Assembly: GCA_050084515.1 (NCBI GenBank)
Contig: CM114271.1
Coordinates: 2,170,001 to 2,234,000, forward strand
Direction of reading: 5' to 3'
Length of the DNA: 64,000 nucleotides
Source: Blasia pusilla
Taxonomy: Eukaryota > Marchantiophyta > Marchantiopsida > Blasiales
Of this stretch, positions 21,281 through 33,535 are shown piece after piece. The position numbers and the translations under genes were made by a program. The notes under the pieces were generated by a model that was not told the origin of the DNA, did not search any database, and worked only from the letters and a program-made list of their open reading frames with translations. Position 1 is the first letter of the stretch. Each line of letters starts with the position of its first letter.

Positions 21281-24200
21281 ATGACTACTTCTTCATCAGT
21301 TCGTGCTCGCCCTCCTCCGCTGGGAAGGGAAGTTAGATGGGTCTAACTATACATTGTGGAAGTTCAAAATGAGAACTGTCCTCCAATCATTTGAGATCTG
21401 GGAGACGGCCACAGGGGTCGATTCGAATCCATAATCTACTTTGAGTTCTGCATGTTCGTCTTCATCTGGTGATATCGATCCTGTTGTATTGCTGGCATGG
21501 AAACGTAGAAACGTTGATGCTCTATATGCGATTTTCACGAATGTAATTGATTCTGTCATGACTCTCATTCAACATACAACCACTATTGCTCAAGCGTGGA
21601 ACATTATGAAGAATCAGTATGAAACGAGGAATGAGACTCGGATTCAGAATCTGGAGAATCAGCTTACGTCCGAGAAATTTTCAGAAGGAGAAAGCGCGGA
21701 GCAATTTTTAACAAGGATGAAGAATCTTCAAGATCAGATGGCGTCCGTAGGAATTTCAAAGTCTAGCGAAGATTTGGCACGTCGGTGCATAAGGATTTTT
21801 CCTCCAAGGTATGATAGTTTGGTCATTCTATTGAATACTCAAGTAAGACCCACGCCACTTACTTTTGAATAATTTAGTACAATGTTGGTAGAAGAGGAAA
21901 TGCGCTTCAAAGCAAGAGAGGGAAGTGATGCAGCATTTACTGCCAACGTACAAAGAGGTAGAAATCATGATTACAGTTCAAATGTCAAGAAAAATTTTCC
22001 AAGGAAAGCCTTCAAATGCTTTTATTGTGGTAAGCTAGGTCATCTTATCAAAGATTGTAGAAAGAGGAGTCAGGATGAGAAGGACGTTTGTTTAAGACCT
22101 AAGAAGGAGTCTGGAAATTCTGTAGAACTAGGAGAACGTGAAGTAGGTGCTTGGGTAGCAATCGAAGAGTTTTGCACACATGCATAACATTCCACAAAGT
22201 CAAAGAGTGAAGATGCATGGGTGCTCGATAGTGGAGCATCTAGGCATATGACCAATCATAAGGATTGGTATAGCTCCTTACAGCCTCTACAGGAGCCCAT
22301 CGTTATTACTATTGGGAATAATGCAACGTGCCCTGTAGAAGGGAAAGGCACAATTTTTTTAGTCTCACAAAAAGGAGATGAAAAGAAGTTAACTGATGTA
22401 CTGCACGTACCAAAGTTGAAGCGAAATTTGATTTCAGTAGCAGTATTATGTGATCGTGACCTAGAAGTTCGTTTCAAGAAAACTGGAGCAATCATTGAGG
22501 ATGCCAATGGGAAAGTAGTGGGTGAAGGTATACGACGTGGAAATATCTACGAGTTGTATGCTTTCACAACAAGTGTAGGTACAGTTCTTAGTAGCAGTAA
22601 GTTGTGGCATGAAAGATTTGGTCACCTAAGCTTTCCCTTACCAAGTCAGATGTAGAAATCTGGCATGGTTGTTGATTTACCAACAATTTATGGAGTGTCG
22701 GATACATATGAAGCTTATATGATGGGCAAGCAACACCGACAACCATTTCCATAAGAGTCCACCAATAGAGCAAAGGCTCCTCTAGAGCTGATTCATGCTG
22801 ACCTTTGTGGTAAAATGAGAACAGTGGCATTAAGTGGTTCTTCCTACTTCTTTTTAGTTGTCGACGATTATAGTAGGAAGATGTGGGTGTATTTCCTTCA
22901 TGATAAGGCAAGTGCTTTTGGAAAATTTAAATTATGGCACAAGCTGGTTGAGAATAAGACAGGAAAGAAGGTACAAAAGCTTCGCACCGATCGAGGAGGA
23001 GAATTCTTATCAACCGAATTCAACAAATCTTTGGGGGAGCATGGAATCAAGCGAGAGTTAACCACGGCACATACACCAAAACAAAATGCAGTTGTTGAGC
23101 GTCGAAACGATATATTGTGGAGATGGCATGTATGATGAAAGAAAAAGGTTTGACAGAAAGATTTTGGGCTGAAGTTGTTAATACTGCCGTTTACATTCTA
23201 AATAGAAGTGCTACCAAGTCAGTGCAAGGCATGACTCCTCATCAATCATACTCAAGTAAGGTACCATCAGTCCAACATTTCATGACTTTTGGTAGTGAGT
23301 GCTTTGTACATATTCTTGAAGCATCCAGGACCAAGCTGGAGTCCAAGAGCAAGCAATGCATCTTTATGGGATACAGTGATGAGTCTAAAGCTTATCGCCT
23401 ATGGTGTCCTGAGGCAAAGAAGATGCTTATGAGTCGTGATGTGGTGTTCCAAGAACAGCCTCATCAAGTGGCGAATATCAGTGGTCCGTCCACATTATCA
23501 TCAAACAAAGAGATAACCCAGCAGAGCACACCACCAATGTTTACACCAGATCATCAAGAAGAAGAATTAAGTGATGATTACAAAGAGCAGCCTGCTCTTC
23601 CACTACGGTTGCCATACCCTAAGTGGAAAAAGCAGCTCTTGGATGGTAAGGATCCACTAGCAACTGATGAAGTTGTTACACATCCAAGGAGATCCAAGAG
23701 ACTAGAGGAGCAGAATAGAACTTCCGCACATCTTGTCAACATGGCCTTGATGACAAAGGTCTTGAAGGTGGAAGAGCCATATGCATCATGCTTGGATGAG
23801 ACCCTTGCTCATCCTCAATGGAGAGAGGCCATGCAGATGGAGATGGACGCTATTCAGAGAAATGAAACTTGGACTTTGGTTGAGAAGCCAAAGGATATGA
23901 AGATAATACGCACCAAGTGGGTGTACAAGACCAAGTACAAGTCGGACGGTACATTGGATAAATTCAAAGCGAGGTTGGTTGCACAAGGATGCTCACAAAT
24001 CGAAGGTTTTGACGGTTATGAGACTTTTGCTCCTACTGCAAGGATGATAACCATTTGAATTGTTCTAGCGGTTGCAGGAACAAGACGTTGGTCTGTATAC
24101 CAATACGATGTGAAGTCTGCCTTTCTGAACGGGAGTCTCAAGGAGGAGGTGTATGTATCTGAACCACCAGGTTTTGAGACACCTAGATCAAAAGAGAAAG

Positions 24201-25300
24201 TGTGTTTACTTCATCGAGCATTGTATGGATTGAAGCAAGCCCCAAGGGTATGGTATCAACGAATAGATACATTCTTCCGAGAGAAGGGTCTCATCAAGAG
24301 TCCATCAGAAGAAAATTTGTATGTGTTTTGCGAAGATGGGATGTATATGTTGATAGTCTTGTATGTGGATGATCTGATCATCACAGGAGACCACAATAAG
24401 AAAATAGAGGAAATGAAGGGAGTGTTGAAATCTGAGTTTGAAATGTCAGATTTAGGTCTTTTGCACTACTTTATAGGGCTGGAGATTTGGCAACAATCAG
24501 ATTCTATTTTTCTCTCTCAGCAAAAGTATGCTAGAGAAATCTTGAAGGCATTCGAGATGACCGAGTGTAAGGCAGTGGTCTTGCCAATGGAGGTAGAGTT
24601 GAAACTCTCTATGGAGGATGTTTCACCATTGGTAGATGAAAAGTTGTACAGAAAACTTGTAGGCAGTTTGATATTTTTGTGTAACACTAGACCAGACATT
24701 AGCTTCGCTATGGGAGTGTTGAGTAGGTTCTCAACTAAGCCTCGTGAGAACCATTGGAAGACAGGGATGCGTGCGTTGAAGCAAAGGCACTATCGAGTAC
24801 CGCATCACCTATGGAGCAGGGACGGAAATGACAGCTTTTTGTGACTCGGATTGGGTAGGAGATTCAGATTCTTGGAGATCAGTTTCGGGTTATTGCTTCT
24901 TGGTAGGATCAGGTGAGGTGTCATGGGTCAGCAAGAAGCAACCTACTATGGCTCTTTCTTCTACCGAGGCAGAGTACAAGGCGGCTTGTTATGCTTCTTG
25001 TGAAGCAATATGGTTGAGATGGATATTGGAGGACATAGGAGAAGCACCATAAAGTGCTACTGTAATGTGGTGTGACAATCAGAGTTGCATTGCCATAGCA
25101 CATAATCCTGTGTTTCATGCTCGTACGAAGCACATAGAGATTTAATATAATTTTTTTCGTGAATTGATCGAGAGAGAGGTTTTGAAGTTAGTCTATTGTC
25201 CAACAGAGGATAACCGTGCATACATCTTCATGAAAGCTTTGAGCGGAGATCAGCTTCACCGACATCTGAAGGGTCTTGGCATAGGTCCAAGACAGTAGTC
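21281..25300 (+). pseudogene. Copia gag-pol polyprotein, multiply broken
   Basis: The frame starts at ATG 21281 (MTTSSSVRARPPP). A frameshift occurs near 21340, in-frame stops at 21870, 22185, 22653 and 22753, a frameshift near 23110, an in-frame stop at 24056, a frameshift near 24830, and further stops at 25050 and 25143. Recognisable parts: gag with zinc knuckle CFYCGKLGHLIKDC (about 22015-22060); protease LDSGASRHMT (22230); integrase core with VDDYSRKMWVYF and LRTDRGGEF; RT with KWVYKTKYKSDG, DVKSAFLNG and the YVDDLII active site (about 24365); RNase H with CDSDWVGD and LSSTEAEY. All major catalytic motifs survive, so it was once autonomous but cannot now make a full polyprotein. Confidence 0.9.
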
Positions 25301-25327
25301 CACATGAGAGAGGATATTGAGGGGGGA

Positions 25328-25764
25328 TGTTGGATTCTCAACATCCACTTCTCTGAGCACCATTAATATGATCGGCCCCCTTTTATGAGGAGAAGCCTAG
25401 ATTGATGGTTCCGACTTAGACGTCAAAGGAGTCATAGTAATATGACGTGGGTGGTTTTAGGAGTGGCGTATCTAAGATTATCTAGATCCGGGGGCGCAGC
25501 CTCTGGTATGCCAAGACGACGTGGGGGTCCAAGGGCGTAGCCTGGGCAAAAATTTTCTATTAATAGAAACAAAGAATAAAAAACCCTAGTTTCCTAAGTA
25601 GTGAAATAGTTAGAAACCGTAGCGGTAGCGTATTCTTGTATGTCGAGTTATCTCCATGTTCAGGTTCCATCGAAGCTCTTCTGTGAGCGCACGGACGGAG
25701 TAGGCCACTTTGTATCTCTAATTTTTGTAAAGATTTCATTGATTTTACTTTCTGTTTTCTCACA
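25328..25764 (+). repeat. Copia 3' LTR (437 bp)
   Basis: Starts TGTTGGATTC directly after the purine tract and ends TTTTCTCACA. It is followed immediately by another primer-binding-type sequence rather than by a target duplication. Confidence 0.9.
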
Positions 25765-25830
25765 TGGTATCAGAGTAGTAGGTTTTCCAATATTTTGTAT
25801 GTGGCGATCTAGTGTGTTTGCCTTCGCGAG
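25765..25830 (+). repeat. Second copy of the copia leader after the 3' LTR
   Basis: TGGTATCAGAGTAGTAGGTTTTCCA and the following GTGGCGATCTAGTGTGTTTG repeat the leader that follows the 5' LTR (21209-21272). The homology then stops. This is the start of another internal region, so the right LTR once belonged to a tandem or recombined LTR-internal-LTR-internal structure. Confidence 0.85.
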
Positions 25831-28039
25831 TAGAGGAGGACATACTCATGAGGTTGAGGATGACCTGTTGAGGTCTAGGGAAATCTGAGAGAGCAGGTTT
25901 CCCTTTCGTTTCGGCTCATTTGGAGCCATATAGAGAAGATTACTATTTTGGGCAAGTTTTAATGTTTGGTAGAGTTGAATTTCCAGTTTGGGAAGCAGCC
26001 CTTGACCCACTACAGTAGGTCAAGAGCCAAGGAGATGACCTACGAGCATAGGTTACCGAGGAGAGAGCTTGGGAGAGGGAAGGGGGTATACCTCAAGGAG
26101 AGAGAGCTTGAGAGCTCATTCTCTCTTTGTTGAACCTCTTGGCATGAGATAGCGGAGCTATGGTCTTGCTTGCCTTGTGAGTGTAATCCATGCCTCTCAT
26201 TAGGAGAGTGGGTTTGGTTTGACATTGAGAGAGACATGTGAGAGTGCACACGTTTGAGAGCTATGGTGTTGAGAGAGATTGGATCTACTTGATTTAATTG
26301 GAGATAGTTTGGTACTTCTTGTCTCGTTGTTTGGATGCCATGAGTTAGGATGGGATCGTGCGTGTTTGTGTGTATATTTGTCGAGAGCAATATATGTTGT
26401 GTAGCAATGTGTATGCGCACAACATTGGCGAGTTTGATTTCCTATGACTTTTTGCATGAAATCTAAAAAGACTTGTGCTAAAAGGGCCACTAAAAGCTAG
26501 ATTGTAAATCAGAGCGGCCTTCCTTGTAGATAGGAACCATGGCTATTTCCTTGGGTGTAAAAGGGAAGCCACAAATGCTTGTTGTTGGTCACTCATGGCA
26601 ATAGCTAAGCGGTGAGTCCTTGTGCTAAATGTTTGAGAGTTAGAGAATGAGCAGACAGTTGCTAACAAATCTCAACTATTTGATCTATCGGATGTACCTT
26701 GTGCCATATATTTCTATCCCCATTTTGAGTTCTCATATTTCCTATAGTCGAGCTTTAAGCGGCCTTCATAGAAATCATGGAAGGAGAGGCATGGTAATAT
26801 CTGAACATAATATTTTTGGGGCGAGATGTAGAGAAAATTTTCATGACCATATTTACATGCTCCAAATCCTGCCCATCTGTTGCAAATTTAAGCCGTGGTT
26901 GTCATAAGGCTTGCCCCCATGAGATAGGGCTCTAATAGGGCTACTCCATGTCTTTCCATGCTTAATCTCTAGATTTCTGGTCACTATGAATTTCCACAAT
27001 TGAAACAGAGTACCTAACGAGGTGTTCCATGCAAAGCTGCAACCAAACAAAGTGAGTAAAACCTAGGATTTCTAGGAGGAAAAGAAAAATTATAGAAAGT
27101 GTTTGTAGCCCAAACCGTTATTTTCCAATTGATTGTGTGTGCAAACTATATTTTCCTTAACTAGTGTACATCCCTTGCTATGCTTGGGACCAATAATCAT
27201 GCTGCCTTAAAATTAAAAAGAAACGTTTCTTGCTCCACATGTTACCAATACTTTTTTACTTAAACCTAAACCCTTACAAATCACCATCCTCCTTTGATAA
27301 TATCAATAATATAGACTGAAATGTATGTTATGTCAGATACCAAAGAACTCACAATTTTCCCACAAGATGTTTTCGTAGTAAGGCTCATACGACAACATTG
27401 ATACTCACATAATTTAAGCCCATCGGCCAAAAACTCTAATATTACCTATCAAGAATATCCTTGAATTTGTAGCCCTTGGGCCATAATAAAATCTAATATT
27501 AGCCAAGGGCATTTTCAAGCAAGGCTTGGATAGAACCGGCATTCTTTGTAAAAGGTGCCCGATTCCCAAACGTGTTTTCCCGATTTGAAATATACATTCA
27601 CGCAAGGGTCACCCACCAGAAAAGTTAGAGTATCGGAAATCATCCTACCCTAATTATACTGCCACTTCTTTTGACAATTGAGAAAAAAAATAAGAAAATT
27701 TTGTAAAGAATAAAAAGGATATATTAGGAAGGCTTGTAACGGGAGTTAAAAGAGGTTAATAAAAGTTTTAGTAGGACTTTTAGGTTAATTTTGTGAGTAA
27801 ACACATGAAAAACTAACTCGGAGACCTATACCCACTCAACAAACCTGTTGTCCACTAGAAGAAAACTGGACCGGACTTAGCCCTATATGAAAAGGACTGG
27901 ATCTTGTAAAAAATGGATGGACTAAAAGAAACTGTCATAGGCTTGCTTTCAAGCAAACGCTTAAATGCTTAGACACTCTAAGGAACACACAATATCAATT
28001 GGCTAAGGAACCCACAATATCAATTGGCTAACTAGTAAC
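25831..28039. other. Non-coding DNA between copia and non-LTR copy 2
   Basis: No gene supported. A small tandem duplication (ACACAATATCAATTGGCTAAGGAAC-like, two copies at about 27985-28030) ends with CTAGTAACTAGTAA just before the non-LTR 5' UTR. Frames at 26040-26490 are low-complexity readings of GAGAG-rich DNA. Confidence 0.4.
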
Positions 28040-31000
28040 TAGTAAATCGTGCATAATGGGACATGGTGGAGGCGGACGGGGACGATAGTGAAGGCGGACG
28101 GGGATGGAGGATGCCACGAAGGGATGGAGGAGGGAGTGGGGTCGTGTGATATACCGAAACGGAGATCTCGGTCTCCTCTACGTTTTGATTCACAGCATCA
28201 ACTTTATAGTGAAGTATTTTATGTTTTATTCCATTATTTAGATTCCTGATTTTTTTAGGGTTTCTCATGTAGGTATTAGGGTCCCCTTTGTTGTCTTGCC
28301 TCGTTGTTATGTCATGAATGTTTCCAAGATAACTCATGTTGTTCTTCCACACCACCCCTTTTTCTCTATGTTCTTTCTTTATGGCCATGCATATTTCTCG
28401 CTCATGTTTGACCCATGTTCTTCTCCGTTATCCCAGCCTTAGGTAGACCTCTATTCCCATCCATTTTTCTTCGGTTTTTTCTATTCTCTTTCCACATTAT
28501 TAGTACCTCCATACTACCTCTAGTTTGTTTTGGGAGGGGGTTGGGCTAGAAGTCCTAGGTGAAGAATATAGATGAGAGTTCATACTAGGGGGAGCATTAC
28601 CTTGGATGAGAAGAGAGTCGATTACCATTAGTGCTAGTTTGAATGGGGGTTGTGGGGCGGATTCAGTGTGGGTTGTCTCTCGAGTTTGATAGAGGGGGTG
28701 ATGTTCTCTTCTTGGTGAGCGGTGTCCATGCCTCAAACCGCATCGGCCTCTCGTGTAGGGGCCCGTGGGTTGTCTAGTCGGGATAAAAAATTCCCTTGTT
28801 AACCTGAATTCTTCACCCGTTCAGGAATTCTGAGCCACTTAGCGGCTAAACATCCTCACTTTGATAGATTTGGATGGGTGGTTCCTCCAGTCGACCATGG
28901 ATGCTCACCGGTGCTTCATGCATCATCACCCCCTCCTGAGGTATGGGAGTGGTTGAGGTCCCACCTTGGCAGCATCATAGGCCTCTTTGAGACCTATTTT
29001 CCCTGCTCGAGGTTGTTTCATAGGATCCCCCATGCCATTCGAGACGAGCTCCGCCACGCTTTCCTCCTTCCCCTATCTAGGATTGCACTTGATCTTATGG
29101 ATTAGCTCTTGTGATATCTACTTCTCCTTCCACGATGGTGTCTTCGTTATAACCTGGGGGGGGGGGATTGGGAGTCTCTGCAGAGCGAGTTTGTGGCATA
29201 TGCCAGAGGCAGCACTTCACCTAGTTTCCCGACGGATGATCATATAGCATCTAGGTTGCGACAATGTAGACACTTCGACGAGTGGGGGAGTACTCGCGAG
29301 CGGCTCGTGTGCTCCGCCCTGTGGTCATGGCTCCTCCTTCCGCTGTTACCATTGATGCCCTCCGGAGGCTACATCCTCGTCTAGCGGTTGATATTCCAGT
29401 GTTTTTATGTGACTTCCATCCTGACACGGCTTTATGCCTAGATTCGTCCCTCTTTGCACGGAAACTCGGCATTCCCCTAGGATAGCAGCTAGAGGGTTGT
29501 CCAATATGATGTATGAACACCTTTGTGATTGCTTTCCCCCCGAGGACTCTGCTAGCGGATTTTCTGAGTTGCTTCAATTTGCCTCTCACCTAGCTTAGGG
29601 GAGAGTGCCAACAGCAGTGGCTCAGGTATTGGGAGCGGGGTGACTTTTGGCGCTGTCGAAGGAGGGTGGAGGGATCCGTCCCATCGCCATAGGTGAGGTG
29701 CTCTTACGGTTGGTGAGTCACACTATGACTTTGCAATTCCGTGAGGCTTTCTAATCACATCTGAGTCCGCACCAGTTCGGAGTTGCCATGCCAACTGGTT
29801 GTGAGGCCATAGCCTTAGGTTTGAGGGCTTGTCTGGATATCCATCTTGAGTGGGTGGTTCTCCAAGTTGATATGGAGAATGCCTTCAACTTAGTGTCTCG
29901 GGCAGCTATCTTCACGGAGTTGAGAGACGTAGGGGGTCCTATTGCAAGCTTGATTCCCTTTGTGCAGGCTTTCTATGGGGCTCCTTCACCCCTCTATTTT
30001 CACCACGGTAGGTCCGAGGAGGAGGTCATGGTTTTTGAGTCTGCTATCGGGACTCATCAGGGTGATCCCTTGGGTGGTGCATTGTTTGCTTTGGCTCATT
30101 ATCGAGCGGTTCTTTCTACGGTGGAGGCTTTCCCGTGTTGCATTTTCCCTTCGTTGGTAGATGATACTCACATTGTTGGCCTTGGAGACTAGGTCATTCT
30201 TGAATTTCATCACTTTTCACCACAGTTGGCACATGTCGGCCTCGCTGTGAAGGTGGGAAAGTGCAAGGCTTGGTCTCCATAAGGCCTGCCGGCTGATATA
30301 CATTTACCCGACGGATTCTCGACACCTGCTGGAGGGCTTCGCATCTTGGGAGTCCCACTCGGGAGCCAAAACTTTGTATCAAGTTTTGTGGCGGCGGCTC
30401 TTACCAAGGATCTTCTCCATGTCAAAGATCTCATGAGGATTGGTGACCCTCAAGTAGCTTATGGCATCCTGTCATCATGTTTCGCTCATAGACCTGGTTA
30501 TCTTTGTAGGACTGTGTGGGCGTCTAGCCATATTTCTTCCTTACATAGATCCTTTGATAGAAAGATCATGCAGGCGTTTGGGGATCTACTAGGACCTGGC
30601 TCCTTAGAGTGCTCCGTGGGGGAGTTAGGTCGTAGATAGGCTTCTTGGCCGGTTGCCTTTGGTGGAGTAGGTCTTATAGCGACTGAGTTAGTGGCATCTT
30701 CGGCTTTTTTAGGGTGGGCCATTGTAGCACCCCTCCTTTGCTCCCGATTTTTTTTTAGGGATAGACGGCTACTTTTACAATACATTTCCCAGGTTGAGGA
30801 TGGTCTTTTCCCACTTCAATCTTCACTCACAACTTATAGAGATTCCCTTCTTGTTGAGGCTAGAGCAGTTTTTCCCACTTTCTCTTCTCTAGTTATCTCC
30901 GAACAGTCTAGGCTCCAATCTTCTTTGATGGAAGCCCACTTTGAGGCAATGTTCAGAGCTATCCCCATGGAGATGGGAATATCCCCATGGAGATTCGGGC

Positions 31001-31542
31001 TCGTATTCGCTCTTGCTCCGAAAAGGGGGCAGGCTCATGGGTGGGGGCTTGCCCTCTCATCCCGGATTTCCGCATCGCACCACTTGCCTACACTACAACA
31101 ATGCAGTTCTGATTGGGCCTGCCCCAACCATCGGTGGTTGGTTTGACACATTACGAGTGTCAGCAAAGCCTGGATCCACTTGGTGTGCATTTGGCACGGT
31201 GTCCAGTTGGGGGTGAGAGGATAGCCACCCACGATGCAGTGCGGGATACTATGTTCTCTATTGCTCGGGAGGGTGGGTTCCATGTGCAAAGAGAGAGGCA
31301 CTACTCCATGCGGGATTCCCTTATCCATATTGATCTCTACATGACGCGGGAGTTTGAGATGGTGGTAGCGGATGTTGTAGTGATGGATCCTACGCAAGAG
31401 GAGGTGCGGGCCCAAGTGGTGGCACAAGGGAGATTGCTACAAGGAGCGGCGGCGGCGGTAAAGAAGACCCACATTTATAGTCGACTTTATGACGGACATC
31501 AATTTATCCCCCTAGCCATTGAGATATACGAGGCCATGAGGG
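28040..31542 (+). mobile_element. Non-LTR retrotransposon, copy 2, 5' and central part
   Basis: Same family as 13205-17110, plus strand, from a 5' UTR (GGCGGACGGGGACGATAG at about 28070) to the codons for IEIYEAMR. The alignment with copies 1 and 3 breaks at 31542, and the missing remainder is at 50918-51285. The interruption is the hAT element. The last 8 bases before the break, CATGAGGG (31535-31542), are repeated at 50918-50925. Confidence 0.88.
28728..31542 (+). pseudogene. Non-LTR polyprotein, copy 2 (heavily mutated)
   Basis: Begins at ATG 28728 (MPQTASASRVGARGLSSRD), matching the start of copy 1. The C2H2 finger is destroyed by a stop (ttcccttgTTAA at about 28792). Later pieces can be followed in shifting frames: the linker at 28878-29105, RT motif A VDMENAFN at about 29870, motif B HQGDPLGGALFAL at about 30057, motif C SLVDDTHIVG (Ala to Val) at about 30155, thumb FGGVGLIATELVA, then the nuclease-like part ERHYSMRDSL and VVADVVVMDP at 31285-31390. 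The Ala run is short (GAAAAV). This copy is the oldest-looking of the three. Confidence 0.8.
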
Positions 31543-31590
31543 CAAGGTTGCATGCAAACGGACAAGTCCGTCCGTGGGACAGACATGTCC
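31543..31590 (+). repeat. hAT left terminal inverted repeat and adjacent palindromes
   Basis: CAAGGTTGCATGC is followed by palindrome-like CGGACAAGTCCG and GGACAGACATGTCC. The right end has the comparable GGACATATGTCC-type motifs after its TIR. These may be transposase contact sites. Confidence 0.8.
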
Positions 31591-31617
31591 AGACATGACC
31601 ACGGACATGGAACATCG

Positions 31618-32360
31618 GGCGCGAGCACGGGTTTTTGTGGCGCCAAGATTGACCGCACGGGCTCTACTTGCGGGCCATCGGTGCGGGCTCCGATGAAGGG
31701 TGTGGGCCAGGGTGCAAGCCTTAGTCTCAACGTGGGCTGTAAGCAAGCGCGATGTACGGGCCCTAAAGCCCGCGTCCAGGCTGCTTGCGGGCCTTGGAGC
31801 CTGCATGCACGCTAGGATGCGGGCCCTAAAGCCCGCATCCAGGCTACTTGCGAGCTAGGTCGAGGGATGCTAGCGGGCAACCAAGCCCGCGTGCGGGCTA
31901 GTTTGCAGGCCCTGAAGCCGGTGCGCGGGCTTGTTGCGGGCCGCCCAGCCCGCGAGAGTGCTTTTTGCGAGCCTGCATGCATGCTAGGGTGCGGGCCTTG
32001 AAGCCCACGTCCAGGCTGATTGCGGGCCTCTGAGCCCGCAAGCCGGCTGCTTGCGGGTTGCTTGCGGGCCTAGGAGCCGCATGCGGGCGCTAGGATGCAG
32101 GCCCTAAATCCCGGGCTAGTTGCGGGTCCTTGAGCCCGCGTAGAGCCTGCGCGCGGACTCTAAGGCCTAGGCGATCCATAGTGCGGGCTCTGTGCGGGCC
32201 CTGGAGCCTGCTTGGGGCTAGAATACGGGCTCGCTGGTGGACCATTGAGCCTGCGGATGGCCCGCACTACGCGCCTTGGAGCCCGCATGTGGGCTAGGGC
32301 ACGAGGCCACGCACGGGCTCCTTGCGGGTCGTGCGGGCCAGGATTATAGGCGGGTCCTGT
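31618..32360. repeat. hAT left subterminal array of GCGGGC/GCCCGC motifs
   Basis: About 740 bp of GC-rich DNA in which GCGGGC (or TGCGGGCC) and AAGCCCGC/GAGCCCGC recur in inverted pairs, for example GCGGGCCCTAAAGCCCGC at about 31820. The same motif pairs occur at the right end (50400-50875). Subterminal motif clusters are typical transposase-binding regions in hAT elements such as Ac. The binding role here is inferred. Confidence 0.75.
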
Positions 32361-32602
32361 CATTCAAGTGAGGTATTAAATAAATTCTATCATTATTATG
32401 GTTTGGGTGATTGACGGTTTGAGAGGTTGAAATAGGATTGTTGTAGGAGAATATAGGTTAGTTAGAAATGAGAGTAATTGATGAATTTGGGATCCTGGTG
32501 GTGAAGAAAGGAATGATAATATTAAAATAGATTTGAATAAGGTGGTTGTATTACAAAATAGGTATGTTGGAAATTGAAAGTTGGTCAAGAAGTTAGGATA
32601 GG

Positions 32603-32940
32603 TGTAACCATCCTTTGTTAGTCATAGTTAAGTTAGAGTCTATGACATGAAGCGCATAAGTGGGAAAGAAGCAACCAAAAAGAGAAAAGACAAGATACAT
32701 GAGATAAAGATGATAGTGGGGCCATAGGTTGGTGAAAAGGAAGATAAGGATGAGGTTGGGACATTAGACTCCAAAGGAGATCCTCTCATGCTATGAGAGT
32801 AGGACATGTGGCATAAGGATAGGTAGAGTTAATTTATCTTCATTGTACCTATCTCTAAGTACATAAAGGAAGAGGAGAGGCCTTAAGGGCATTCTACCTT
32901 TGAGCAACTCTAGAGTGGTTCCGTGAGCTGGAGAGTTACA
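32603..32940 (+). repeat. Gypsy 5' LTR (338 bp)
   Basis: Starts TGTAACCATCC and ends GGAGAGTTACA. It aligns with the 3' LTR apart from scattered substitutions and a short AGATTGAGGAAGATG-type insertion in the latter. Confidence 0.93.
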
Positions 32941-33535
32941 ATGGTATCAGAGCAAGGTTGCTCTTCTAACGAGAGTGGATTACCCCTCTTGGAAGGATGA
33001 CCAAGTAATGATATACTATTTAGAGTAGATAGGTTGTTAGAGGATGGGAGTGGCTATTGAGCTGCAAGTAGAGTAAGGGGGAAGGGCTGTGTTGCAAGTA
33101 ATGGATGGAGGGGGAGCAAGAGTGGCTCCTAATTTCCCGTTTCTTAATCCGTTCACCATCAAACTCTTATATGTAGATAGACACTAGTTCACGAGATACT
33201 TGGTATATCATTTTGGTGAAGTTTTCATGACGCAAGTGATGGAGTCTCATTATCGGGTGATCCTCCCTATTGTTACATATGATCGTGTGTGGGATTGCAC
33301 TATTTATATATTATTTTAGAGGAGATATGGGGAATGGATTTGAATAGGCCCCCACAAGTGTTTTTTAACACTCGATATATAGTCCATGTGTTTTGTCAAC
33401 CTAAGATAGCATATAGAGAGTTAATGGTGAGGAAGTTTGGCCAAGAGTATTATGATGAAGTCATTGCGTCAACATTGCCTTTTGTAGTCCCTATTGTGCG
33501 AAATTGGCAGGTGTATATCTTGATCTTATATTAGA

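Larger units (their letters stand above)
20754..25764 (+). mobile_element. Ty1/copia LTR retrotransposon (decayed, 5.0 kb)
   Basis: Flanked by two LTRs starting TGTTGGATTCTCAACA and ending TTTTCTCACA. The primer-binding site TGGTATCAAAGC (21209) follows the left LTR and a purine tract GAGGGGGGA precedes the right LTR. The internal region encodes gag-protease-integrase-RT-RNase H in that order, the copia order, on the plus strand. The LTRs differ by substitutions and indels, so the insertion is not recent. Confidence 0.93.

Noticed and set aside
20942-32953. Possible tRNA-Met gene pieces (TGGTATCARAGC)
   Set aside because: Both occurrences directly follow an LTR and are primer-binding sites; no cloverleaf could be built around them.
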